Positions 8,685 through 15,500 of a DNA stretch of 58,461 bases are shown here, piece by piece (the stretch's first letter is position 1; each line of letters opens with the position of its first letter). The notes under the pieces are model-generated. The model was given only the letters and a program-made list of their open reading frames with translations. It made no database searches and had not been told where the DNA came from. Source of the stretch: Candidatus Dormiibacterota bacterium. Its GTDB lineage: Bacteria > Chloroflexota > Dormibacteria > Aeolococcales > Aeolococcaceae. The stretch lies in contig DASXNK010000037.1 in assembly GCA_036495095.1 (NCBI GenBank), positions 1 through 58,461 of the forward strand, given 5' to 3'. The position numbers and the translations under genes are program-made.

Positions 8685-9304
8685 GCGGGCTCGACGCCCT
8701 GGTCGACGACATCGCCGCCGCCCGGGTCGGCGCCACCTTCAACCAGTACGCCGAGACCGGAGGCGACGACCTCGGGCCGGAGGCGCCGCTGATCCGCCGC
8801 GAGAACCTGCGCCGCCAGCTCCGCGACCGCCGCGAGGCGCCGGTGGTCGCGGTCGCCGAGGCGGCGGGCTGGCGGGGGGCACGCTACTCCGGGCTGGTGC
8901 TGCTCTGCGAGCGGCAGCTGGTCGAGGGCGGCCCCTACCGGCGCAGCTCACGACACCCGCGGGGCTGGAGCGAGCCGTCGGCGACGATCGTCCAGTCGGC
9001 GCTGGCGGCGGGAGGCTGGACCGGGTCGGTGCTGCTCTGGAACCTGGTGCCGACCCATCCGGCGGGGGCGGTGCCGCACAGCAACCGCCGTCCCACCCGC
9101 GCCGAGCTGGAGGCGGGCGCCGCGTTCCTGCGCCGCCTGCTCGACCGCGTGCGTCCCGCCCATGTCGTCGCCATCGGGCGGCTCGCCGCCGCCGCGCTCG
9201 GCGACGACGTGCCCTGCGTGCGCCATCCCGCCAACGGCGGTGCCACCGCCTGCCGCGCCGGTCTCGGCGCGCTGCTCGGAGACTGGCTCGGCCGGCAGCC
9301 CTGA
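8681..9304 (+). CDS. Uracil-DNA glycosylase superfamily protein
   Basis: A 207-residue protein with the uracil-DNA glycosylase fold. LVLLCERQLVEGG lies in the nucleotide-pocket region. The block LLWNLVPTHPAG...NRRPT matches the superfamily pattern NxxPxHP...NRxPT, and AHVVAIGRLAAAAL followed by VRHPANGG fits the C-terminal HP-x-NGG loop. Such enzymes remove uracil or related damage from DNA. The usual N-terminal catalytic motif is not clear, so it may be a divergent or specialised member. GTG 8681 overlaps the upstream TGA as GTGA; an alternative start at 8612 would lie inside the glucosidase gene. Confidence 0.75.
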   Translation: MSGLDALVDDIAAARVGATFNQYAETGGDDLGPEAPLIRRENLRRQLRDRREAPVVAVAEAAGWRGARYSGLVLLCERQLVEGGPYRRSSRHPRGWSEPSATIVQSALAAGGWTGSVLLWNLVPTHPAGAVPHSNRRPTRAELEAGAAFLRRLLDRVRPAHVVAIGRLAAAALGDDVPCVRHPANGGATACRAGLGALLGDWLGRQP

Positions 9305-9406
9305 GCCGGCGCCGGGCTCAGCGGCCGATCTGTCCCAGGGCGTAGATGCCGAGGAGGATGCCGCCCAGTTGGCGCGTCGACGACCAGAGCCAGAAGGGCG
9401 GAGCGG

Positions 9407-10603
9407 TTAGGCGCTCATCTCCAGCGGCGGGTGGAGGATGGCGTACTCGCCGAGCACCCGGATCCCCCGCTCCAGCGCGGCCACCGGGGCGGTGAAGCAG
9501 ATGCGCAGCCACCCGCTCATGCCGAAGGCGGTGCCGGGGGCGACCAGCACCCGCCGCTGGGCGAGGGCGCCGGCGACCGCGAGGCCGTCGCCGCCGGGGG
9601 CGCGGACCCACACGTAGATGCCGCCCTGGGGCTCCGCCACCTCCAGCCCAGCGTCCCGGGCGAGGCCGACGGCGAGGTCGCGGCGCGCCAGGTGGGGGGC
9701 GATGTCGACGTCCAGCGAGGGCAGGTGCATGAGCATCCGCTGCATCGTCGCCGGCGCATTGACGAAGCCGAGGGCGCGCTGGCAGAGCTCCAGCCCGCGC
9801 ATCACCTCGGGGGTGGCCAGGTCGGGGTGGAGCGCGAGGTAGCCGATCCGCTCGCCGGCGAGCCCCAGGTCCTTCGAGAAGGAGCGTGCCAGCACCGTGG
9901 CGGGGTGCACGGCGAAGGGGTGGACGTGCACCGCGGGCGGGTAGACGAGGCGGTGGTAGACCTCGTCGACGATCAGCACCACCCGCCGTCCGTGCCGCCG
10001 CCGGTGGCGCTCGAGCAGCGCCGCGAGGCCGCCGAGCTCGGCGGTGGTGGCGACGTGGCCGGAGGGGTTGCCGGGGGTGTTGAGGATCAGCGCGGCGGTG
10101 CGGGGGGTGAGCGCGCGCTCGATGGCGCCGAGGTCGAGACCGAAGTCCGCGGTGGAGGCGGCGGTCACCCAGGTGGCGCCGGCGGTGGCGCAGTAGGCGC
10201 GGTACTCGCCGAAGAAGGGCAGCACACCGACGACCTCGTCGCCGGGGTCGACGAAGGCGCGCAGCGCCAGGCAGACCGCGGCACCGGCACCCCCGGTGAG
10301 GACGATGCACTCGGGGCCGACATCCACCCCGGCGTCGGCGGCGACCCGGGCGCGCACCTCGGGGAAGCCGAGGTTGGGCATGTAGCCGAAGCGCTCGGCG
10401 CCGCGCTCGGCGGCGGCGGCGGCGATGGCGGAGCGCACCGCCTCGACGGGCTCGCCCAGCGGCTGGCCGAGGGCGAGGTCGGCGACCGAGTCGGGCCCGT
10501 GGAGGGCGCGCAGCCGCTCGCCCTCGCTGAACATGCGGCGCACCCAGCCGCCCGCCTCCAGCTGCGCCGCCGCCCAGCGCGACAGCATCCCGTCATTGTC
10601 CAT
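9407..10603 (-). CDS. Class I/II PLP-dependent aminotransferase
   Basis: A 398-residue fold-type I aminotransferase. The motifs FGYMPNLGFPEVRARVA, NTPGNPSG (substrate/PLP-binding Asn), VDEVYHRLVY (PLP-ring Asp and Tyr) and SFSKDLGLAGERIGY, with the Schiff-base lysine, appear in the expected order. It is the last gene of the minus-strand cluster and starts one base after the stop of the homogentisate dioxygenase gene. The position suggests that it converts tyrosine to 4-hydroxyphenylpyruvate, the substrate of the dioxygenase encoded upstream. The assignment as a tyrosine aminotransferase rests on context; the family alone does not fix specificity. Confidence 0.87.
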   Translation of the reverse strand: MDNDGMLSRWAAAQLEAGGWVRRMFSEGERLRALHGPDSVADLALGQPLGEPVEAVRSAIAAAAAERGAERFGYMPNLGFPEVRARVAADAGVDVGPECIVLTGGAGAAVCLALRAFVDPGDEVVGVLPFFGEYRAYCATAGATWVTAASTADFGLDLGAIERALTPRTAALILNTPGNPSGHVATTAELGGLAALLERHRRRHGRRVVLIVDEVYHRLVYPPAVHVHPFAVHPATVLARSFSKDLGLAGERIGYLALHPDLATPEVMRGLELCQRALGFVNAPATMQRMLMHLPSLDVDIAPHLARRDLAVGLARDAGLEVAEPQGGIYVWVRAPGGDGLAVAGALAQRRVLVAPGTAFGMSGWLRICFTAPVAALERGIRVLGEYAILHPPLEMSA

Positions 10604-10604
10604 C

Positions 10605-11777
10605 TCAGCTCTCCTCCGGCCGGTCCGGAGCGTGCCAGGAGAAGGGGTAGGAGCTGTCCAGAACCTGCCGCGCCGTGGTGGTGCGGTGGAGCGGGCGGAA
10701 GGTGTCGATCATCACCGCGAGCTCGTCGGTCTCCCGGGGCGCGTCGCGGGTCGCCTCCAGCGCGCCCGGCTGGGGGCCGTGGGGGACGCCGCCGACGTGG
10801 AGGGTGATCGAGCCCTCCCGGATGCCGCGGCGGGCGCTGTAGTTGCCGCCCGCGTAGTACATCACCTCGTCCGAATCCAGATTGGAGTGGTGGTAGGGGA
10901 GGGCCTCCGCCTCGGGGTCCCAGTCGATCTTGCGGGGGACGAAGTTGCAGATCACCAGGTTGGGGGCCTGGAACACCTGGTGGGTCGGCGGGGGCACGTG
11001 GAAGCGGCCGGCGCGGGGCTCGAAGTCGTGCACCGAGAGGGCGCAGGGGTACACGGTGCCGTCCCAGCCGACGACGTCGAACGGATGGTGGTCGAGGCAG
11101 TAGCGGGTGACCCGGCCGGCGCGCTTCATCCACACCTCCGCGGGTCCCTCGACGCTCTCCAGGTCGACCGGGCCGCGCACGTCGCGCTCCGAGTAGGGGG
11201 CGGACTCGACCAGCTGTCCGTTGCGCGCCCGGTAGCGGTCGGGCGAGTCGACGATCCCGGCGCACTCGACGACCAGCACGCGGGACGCGGCGGGGTCGTC
11301 GAGGTCGAGGCGGTGGATGGTGCCGCGGGGGATCACCGCGTAGTCGCCCTGGCGCAGCGGCAGCCGGCCGAACTGGGAGCGCAGCGTCCCCGAGCCCCGG
11401 TGGAGGAAGAGCACCTCGTCGGCCGAGGCGTTGACGTACAGGGTCTCCTGGGCGTGGGCGGGAACGGCGACGCCGATGCGGACGTCGTCGTTGACCAGCA
11501 GCCAGCGCCGGCCGCTGACCGCGTCGCCGTGCTGGTCCAGCCGCCACGCCTCGATGTGGGAGTGGCCGTGCACCTGCTCGAGCTCGCGGGCGGCGGTGTC
11601 GTCGGGTCCGGGGGCGATGTCGTGCACCGCCTCGGGCATGCCGCGGTGGTAGAGCAGCGACGACGGGCCGCTGAACCCCTCGCGCCCGAAGAGCTCCTCG
11701 AAGACCGGACGCCCCTCGCGCACCACCCGCATGTGCCGCTTGCGCGGCACCTCGCCGAGACGCATGTACGAGCGCAT
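10605..11777 (-). CDS. hmgA: Homogentisate 1,2-dioxygenase
   Basis: A 390-residue cupin-fold Fe(II) dioxygenase that opens the ring of homogentisate to maleylacetoacetate. The C-terminal iron-site block is complete: PPPTHQVFQAPNLVICNFVPR, then YHHSNLDSDEVMYY with His and Glu ligands, and HVGGVPHGPQPG with the second His. The N-terminal half (DEVLFLHRGSGTL, GDYAVIPRGTIHRL) is the first cupin barrel. GAGG lies 8 bases before ATG 11777; a second ATG at 11765 is possible. It follows the hydroxyphenylpyruvate dioxygenase gene with a 10-base gap and precedes the aminotransferase by 1 base, so it sits in the middle of a tyrosine-degradation operon. Confidence 0.95.
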   Translation of the reverse strand: MRSYMRLGEVPRKRHMRVVREGRPVFEELFGREGFSGPSSLLYHRGMPEAVHDIAPGPDDTAARELEQVHGHSHIEAWRLDQHGDAVSGRRWLLVNDDVRIGVAVPAHAQETLYVNASADEVLFLHRGSGTLRSQFGRLPLRQGDYAVIPRGTIHRLDLDDPAASRVLVVECAGIVDSPDRYRARNGQLVESAPYSERDVRGPVDLESVEGPAEVWMKRAGRVTRYCLDHHPFDVVGWDGTVYPCALSVHDFEPRAGRFHVPPPTHQVFQAPNLVICNFVPRKIDWDPEAEALPYHHSNLDSDEVMYYAGGNYSARRGIREGSITLHVGGVPHGPQPGALEATRDAPRETDELAVMIDTFRPLHRTTTARQVLDSSYPFSWHAPDRPEES

Positions 11778-11787
11778 CAGTGGCGCC

Positions 11788-12906
11788 TCACAGGTTTCCC
11801 CGGGCCGCCTGCTCGCGCTCGATCGCCTCGAACAGCGCCTTGAAGTTGCCCTTGCCGAAGCCGCGGGCGCCGCGGCGCTGGATGACCTCGTAGAAGAGGG
11901 TGGGGCGGTCTCCGACCGGACGGGTGAAGATCTGCAGCAGGTATCCGTCCTCCTCGAAGTCGACGAGGATGCCCAGCTCGCGCAGGTGGTCGAGGTCCTC
12001 GGACACGCCGTGGTCAGCGAGCCGTGGCGCCAGCGACTCGTAGTATGCGGCCGGGGCCGTCAGGAACTCCACGCCGGCGCCGCGCATCCGCCGCACCGTG
12101 TCGACCACGTCGTCGGTGTGGAGGGCGATGTGCTGCACCCCCGGCCCGCGGTAGTAGTCGAGGTACTCCTGGATCTGCGACACCCGCAGCCCGGTGGCCG
12201 GCTCGTTGATCGGGAACGTGATCATCGTCGCCGGGTCGCGGGTGACCTTCGATCGCAGCGCGCTGTACCGGGTGGCGATGTCGTTCTCGTCGAACTCCTG
12301 GAAGACCTCGAAGTCGAAGACGGTGTGGTACCAGTCCACCCAGGGGTCCATCCGCCCCACCTCGACGTTGCCCACGGCGTGGTCGATGGAACGGAGACCG
12401 ACCCCACCGCCGGTGCGACGGTCCGCGCGGTATCCGGGAAGGTGGGGACCGGCGTAGCCGTGGCGCTCGACGAAGCGGTGCACGGTGTCGCCGAAGGTGG
12501 CCACGGAGGCGCTCCGCACCGTCCCGGAGGTGTCCTCGACGCGGTGCGGCTCCTCGACCGGACGGGCGCCGCGTGCGACCGCCGCCTCGAACGCCGCGGT
12601 GGCGTCCTCGACGCGCAGCGCGATGCTCCGCACCCCGTCGCCGTGGAGCCGGACGTGCTCGGCGACGGCGCCCTCGGGGCCGAGGGCCGCGGTCAGCACC
12701 AGCCGGATGTGGCCCTGCTGCAGCACGTAGGAGGCGCGGTCGCGCACCCCCGTTTCGGGACCCGCGTAGGCGACCACGTCGAACCCGAAGGCGGTGCGGT
12801 AGTAGTGCGCGGCCTGGCGGGCGTTGCCCACCCAGAGCTCGACGTGGTCGGTGCCGAGCAGCACCGGGGCGTCCGTGGCCGCCGTCGGGAGCGCCGTCTC
12901 GGTCAC
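11788..12906 (-). CDS. hppD: 4-hydroxyphenylpyruvate dioxygenase
   Basis: A 372-residue two-domain vicinal-oxygen-chelate Fe(II) dioxygenase converting 4-hydroxyphenylpyruvate to homogentisate. The N-terminal domain opens with LLGTDHVELWVGNA. In the catalytic C-terminal domain the His ligands lie in SIDHAVGNV and VQHIALHTDD and the Glu ligand in LFYEVIQR. The conserved tail GFGKGNFKALFEAIEREQ closes the active site. GTG 12906 overlaps the TGA of the upstream diiron-protein gene as GTGA. It acts between the aminotransferase and the homogentisate dioxygenase of the same operon. Homologues with hydroxymandelate synthase activity exist, but the adjacent hmgA makes the dioxygenase role far more likely. 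Confidence 0.95.
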   Translation of the reverse strand: MTETALPTAATDAPVLLGTDHVELWVGNARQAAHYYRTAFGFDVVAYAGPETGVRDRASYVLQQGHIRLVLTAALGPEGAVAEHVRLHGDGVRSIALRVEDATAAFEAAVARGARPVEEPHRVEDTSGTVRSASVATFGDTVHRFVERHGYAGPHLPGYRADRRTGGGVGLRSIDHAVGNVEVGRMDPWVDWYHTVFDFEVFQEFDENDIATRYSALRSKVTRDPATMITFPINEPATGLRVSQIQEYLDYYRGPGVQHIALHTDDVVDTVRRMRGAGVEFLTAPAAYYESLAPRLADHGVSEDLDHLRELGILVDFEEDGYLLQIFTRPVGDRPTLFYEVIQRRGARGFGKGNFKALFEAIEREQAARGNL

Positions 12907-13763
12907 GCCGAGTTCCTCCGCTCCTCGAGCCCGTCCCAGAAGACCCGGACGCCGTCGAGCATCTCGCGGGCGCCCTGGAGGAACTTCTCCTCGTCGAAGT
13001 CGGGGCGCCGGTAGGCCTCCACGAGCTCGTCCATGGTGTGGGCGGCGTGCTGATCCTCGACCCGGTCGTGCCAGGTGAAGAAGGAGAGCCGCAGCTCGGG
13101 GCACTCGCGGTCGCGGAACCGGTCGAGGCCGGTGATGAGCTGCTTCCAGAACCCGGCGGCGGCCCAGTGCTCGACCGCGAAGGACGCGCCCTCGGCGATG
13201 TCGGGGTCCTCGCTGCCGTAGATCCGGGCCAGCTCGTCGCAGAAGTGCAGGGTGGTGGGCCAGCCGTGGCGGCGCTTGCCGATGTCGCCGAAGCCGAGCC
13301 CGAGCGGCTCCGCCACCTTGGTCAGCCACTCGAAGTGGGCGGCGGTGAAGTGATAGGTGCCGCCGTCGACGGTGCCCTCGGTGGAGACCAGGGCGGGGTC
13401 GCCGAGGCGCTCCATCTCGTCCGCGCCGGCGGGGACCACGCTGGGGCGCGGGGCGGTGCGGCCGGAGCGGAAGACGACGCCGAGCTCATTGACCAGGATC
13501 TCCTTCGACTCGCGCGCCTGGGCCAGGCTGGGCGCGTTGATCGTCTTGAGGAGCTGGGCGACGATGAAGAGGTTGCTGAAGACCGAGAACTGCTGGACGA
13601 GGTCGCGGACCTGGTCGCGGCTGACCGCACCCTCGGAGAACCAGGCGCAGTAGTGGTTGTCGGTGACCACCGGGTGATCCATGACCGTCGCCCGCACCCG
13701 CGCGAAGAAGCGGTCCCACCCGGGCCCGTGGCCGCCCGCCGGCTCGTGGACGAGCATCGCCAT
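12903..13763 (-). CDS. Heme-oxygenase-like diiron protein (PqqC/CADD-type fold)
   Basis: A 286-residue helical protein of the heme-oxygenase-like diiron (HDO) group, which includes CADD and related oxidases. All six expected iron ligands can be placed: E93 (VNELG), H143 (AAHFEWL), E198 (FAVEHW), and H232, E236, H239 in the motif H-x3-E-x2-H. It is longer than CADD (about 230 residues) because roughly 40 residues are inserted between the first two ligands. It is the first gene of the tyrosine operon, with GGAGGTG 9 bases before ATG 13763. An oxidative role on tyrosine or a pathway intermediate is the natural guess; CADD makes p-aminobenzoate from a tyrosine. The reaction cannot be named from sequence. 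Confidence 0.78.
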   Translation of the reverse strand: MAMLVHEPAGGHGPGWDRFFARVRATVMDHPVVTDNHYCAWFSEGAVSRDQVRDLVQQFSVFSNLFIVAQLLKTINAPSLAQARESKEILVNELGVVFRSGRTAPRPSVVPAGADEMERLGDPALVSTEGTVDGGTYHFTAAHFEWLTKVAEPLGLGFGDIGKRRHGWPTTLHFCDELARIYGSEDPDIAEGASFAVEHWAAAGFWKQLITGLDRFRDRECPELRLSFFTWHDRVEDQHAAHTMDELVEAYRRPDFDEEKFLQGAREMLDGVRVFWDGLEERRNSA

Positions 13764-13791
13764 GTCGCTGCCACCTCCAGAAGATACGAGG

Positions 13792-13842
13792 GGATCTGGA
13801 TGATCCGGTCAAAGTATGCCGCCGGTCGCCGATATCTGTCGA
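13792..13842 (-). promoter_or_regulatory. Promoter and possible operator of the tyrosine operon
   Basis: On the minus strand TCGACA (13842-13837, -35), an 18-bp spacer and CATACT (13818-13813, -10) precede the diiron-protein gene. Between the -10 and the start codon lies the inverted repeat GGATC-N5-GATCC (13792-13806), well placed for a repressor. The whole gap from 13764 to 14030 is clearly less G+C-rich than coding DNA and holds nothing else except the motif at 13886-13901. Confidence 0.5.
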
Positions 13843-13885
13843 TGATCGTGGCATTACTGGAGACGAAACAGCACATATTCCCACG

Positions 13886-13901
13886 CTTACTTACAGTACG
13901 T
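13886..13901 (+). promoter_or_regulatory. TACTTACAGT motif, copy 1
   Basis: CTTACTTACAGTACGT stands out as A/T-rich in this genome. A close match, TACTTACTGTCGAG, is found in the opposite orientation upstream of the minus-strand gene at 14584-15321. Each copy reads toward a secreted-protein gene of the convergent pair 14031/15321, so the motif may be a shared promoter or operator element. Confidence 0.35.
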
Positions 13902-14030
13902 CTGGGCCATGATGCCCCGCGCCGTGGTGGGCTGGACGGTTCTCAGCGTGGCCTCAGCGATCCGGGGCGGGGTGCGGTGGACACTGGCGCCGCACCCCTT
14001 CCCGTCCACCCCGCCCGGAGTTCCCGCCCC

Positions 14031-14519
14031 ATGATCCGCCCCCGCTTCACCCTCGCCCGCATCGCCCTCGCCGGCGCCGGGTTGATGACCGCCGCCGGCA
14101 TCGGCGCCGCGGCCATTCCCCCGATGCTGGCCTCCGCTCCGGCGGCGGCGACGAGCGCCTCGCCGGCGCCGGCGACAACCCCGACGCCCGGCCCGAAGGG
14201 CCTGAACGCGAAGCGCCAGCACTCCGGCCTCGCCCTCCGCCACGTGATCGTGAAGGAGGTCGCCAGGCAGGCCGGGCTGACCGTGCAGCAGGTCCGCGAC
14301 CAGGTCAGGGCGGGGAAAACCCTCGACGCCATCGCCGGCTCCACGGCGCAGGCGGTCCGCGACGCCGCGCTCGACACCATCACCAAGCGCCTCGACGCCG
14401 CTCGGGCCAAGGGAACGATCACCGCCGCCCAGGAGGCCACGCGCCTGGCGAGGGCGAAGGTCCGCATCGCCAGGGTGATGGCGGCCACCCCGCACCCCAA
14501 AGCCGCCGCCGCGGCATAG
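14031..14519 (+). CDS. Small secreted protein of unknown function
   Basis: A 162-residue protein with an N-terminal signal or anchor segment (RIALAGAGLMTAAGIGAAAIPPML, about 9-33) and an Ala/Pro/Thr-rich linker to about residue 57. The helical C-terminal domain contains VKEVARQAGLTVQQVRDQVRAGKTLDAIA followed by a charged helix. The phrase GLTVQQVRDQVRAGKTLDAIA resembles a helix-turn motif seen in many exported hypothetical proteins of Gram-positive bacteria. No catalytic motif is visible. It is convergent with the wall-anchored-looking gene at 14584-15321 and shares a terminator hairpin with it. Start chosen at ATG 14031, as the frame upstream lacks a signal peptide. Confidence 0.75.
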   Translation: MIRPRFTLARIALAGAGLMTAAGIGAAAIPPMLASAPAAATSASPAPATTPTPGPKGLNAKRQHSGLALRHVIVKEVARQAGLTVQQVRDQVRAGKTLDAIAGSTAQAVRDAALDTITKRLDAARAKGTITAAQEATRLARAKVRIARVMAATPHPKAAAAA

Positions 14520-14548
14520 CCCTCACCGCTCGCCCCTCCCCCCCTTCC

Positions 14549-14577
14549 GAGGCCGCCGGCACCGTGCCGGCGGCCTC
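14549..14577. terminator. Strong bidirectional hairpin terminator
   Basis: GAGGCCGCCGGCAC (14549-14562) and its perfect complement (14564-14577) give a 14-bp palindromic stem centred on one base. It lies exactly between the stops of two convergent genes. There is no T-tract, as is common in very G+C-rich bacteria. Confidence 0.8.
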
Positions 14578-14583
14578 GTCGCG

Positions 14584-15321
14584 TCAGCGGCGCCGGGCGA
14601 GCAGGAGCGCGACGAGGCCGGCGAGGCAGAGCAGCAGCCCGGCGCCGAAGGTGCCGTCGACCCCGGTGGTCGGGGTCAGGACCGGCGCCGGCGCGCGCAT
14701 CGCGGTGGGGGGAACGGGGGCGGTCCCGGCGGCGGCGTGGGCGGAGCCGGCGGCCGTGGAGGACGAGCTGCTGCTGGTGGTGGTGGTGGTGGTGCTCCCG
14801 CCGGACGGTGCCGGCGTGCTCGCGCCCGCCGGGGCTCGCCCCGCCCCGGCGTCGGCGACCGGCGACGGTTCCGGGGCGGGGGTGGGCTTCGGCGTCGCCG
14901 CGGCCTCACCGGCGTGGCCGGCGATGCCGCCCGTGTCACCGGTGTCACCGGTGTCACCGGTGCCGCCCTCGGCGGTCGCCGGGCGGTGGTCGCCGCCCTC
15001 GTGCTCGTGGCCGCCGTGGTGGCGGCCGTCCCTGTCCTGGCGGGCGTGCTCGCGAGTGGGCTGGTCGTGGGTCGCGTCGTCGTCGCAGCGGTCGCGCTCC
15101 TGCTCCGGCGCCTCCGACCCCGACCGGGTGGTGGTGCAGCGATGCTCGCGGGTCTCCGCCTCGGCGGTGGAGGGCCGCGCCAGCGCCGCCGGCCGCGGCC
15201 CCGGGGCGGTGGCCGCGCCGGCGGTCCCGCTGTATCCCATGATCACCGCGCCGGCGGCGACGACGGTCACTGCGGCGGCGCGAAAGCCGATCCGTCGACG
15301 AGGAGAACCCATGTCGCACAC
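14584..15321 (-). CDS. Surface protein with LPXTG-like (TPTTG) sorting signal
   Basis: A 245-residue low-complexity protein (236-242 residues if ATG 15312 is used). It has a signal peptide (RIGFRAAAVTVVAAGAVIMGYSG), then a His/Asp/Glu-rich region with HHGGHEHEGGDH, GDT repeats, a Pro/Ala-rich part and a Thr7-Ser6 run. The end is TPTTG, a hydrophobic stretch (GAGLLLCLAGLVALLLA) and RRR. That is the layout of a sortase sorting signal, with Thr in place of the first Leu of LPXTG. The His-rich part could bind metal. A sortase-like gene lies about 6.4 kb away at 21692-22327. No known family is recognised. Confidence 0.7.
   Translation of the reverse strand: MCDMGSPRRRIGFRAAAVTVVAAGAVIMGYSGTAGAATAPGPRPAALARPSTAEAETREHRCTTTRSGSEAPEQERDRCDDDATHDQPTREHARQDRDGRHHGGHEHEGGDHRPATAEGGTGDTGDTGDTGGIAGHAGEAAATPKPTPAPEPSPVADAGAGRAPAGASTPAPSGGSTTTTTTSSSSSSTAAGSAHAAAGTAPVPPTAMRAPAPVLTPTTGVDGTFGAGLLLCLAGLVALLLARRR
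14933..14959. repeat. Three tandem 9-bp GTGTCACCG units within a gene
   Basis: Units at 14933-14941, 14942-14950 and 14951-14959 encode the Gly-Asp-Thr repeat of the surface protein on the minus strand. They are perfect copies and so likely to vary in number between strains by slippage. Confidence 0.8.
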
Positions 15322-15353
15322 ACAACGGTGTCACTCATGAAAAGGTCACGCTC

Positions 15354-15382
15354 GACAGTAAGTAGATCGGCCATAGATGGCC
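15354..15382 (-). promoter_or_regulatory. TACTTACTGT motif (copy 2) and GGCCAT palindrome
   Basis: Upstream of the surface-protein gene the minus strand reads TACTTACTGTCGAG (15363-15350 region), matching the element at 13886-13901. Next to it is the perfect inverted repeat GGCCAT-AG-ATGGCC (15369-15382). The rest of the 15322-15500 gap shows no gene. Confidence 0.35.
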
Positions 15383-15500
15383 AGAACATCCGTACTGTGT
15401 TGCTGACAGATCGGGTAAAAACAACGAACCGCGCGCACCTGCCATCTGTCCGGTCGGTCCGGGCGGCCGCACCGGGAGGTGCGACCGCCCGGCGCCCGGG

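Noticed and set aside
9318-9406. In-frame minus-strand peptide PPFWLWSSTRQLGGILLGIYALGQIGR after the aminotransferase gene
   Set aside because: It looks like a hydrophobic tail, but there is no start codon (ATG, GTG, TTG) near it and it lies in another frame of the aminotransferase gene end. It might be a remnant of a short gene or a frameshifted tail; I could not support a feature.
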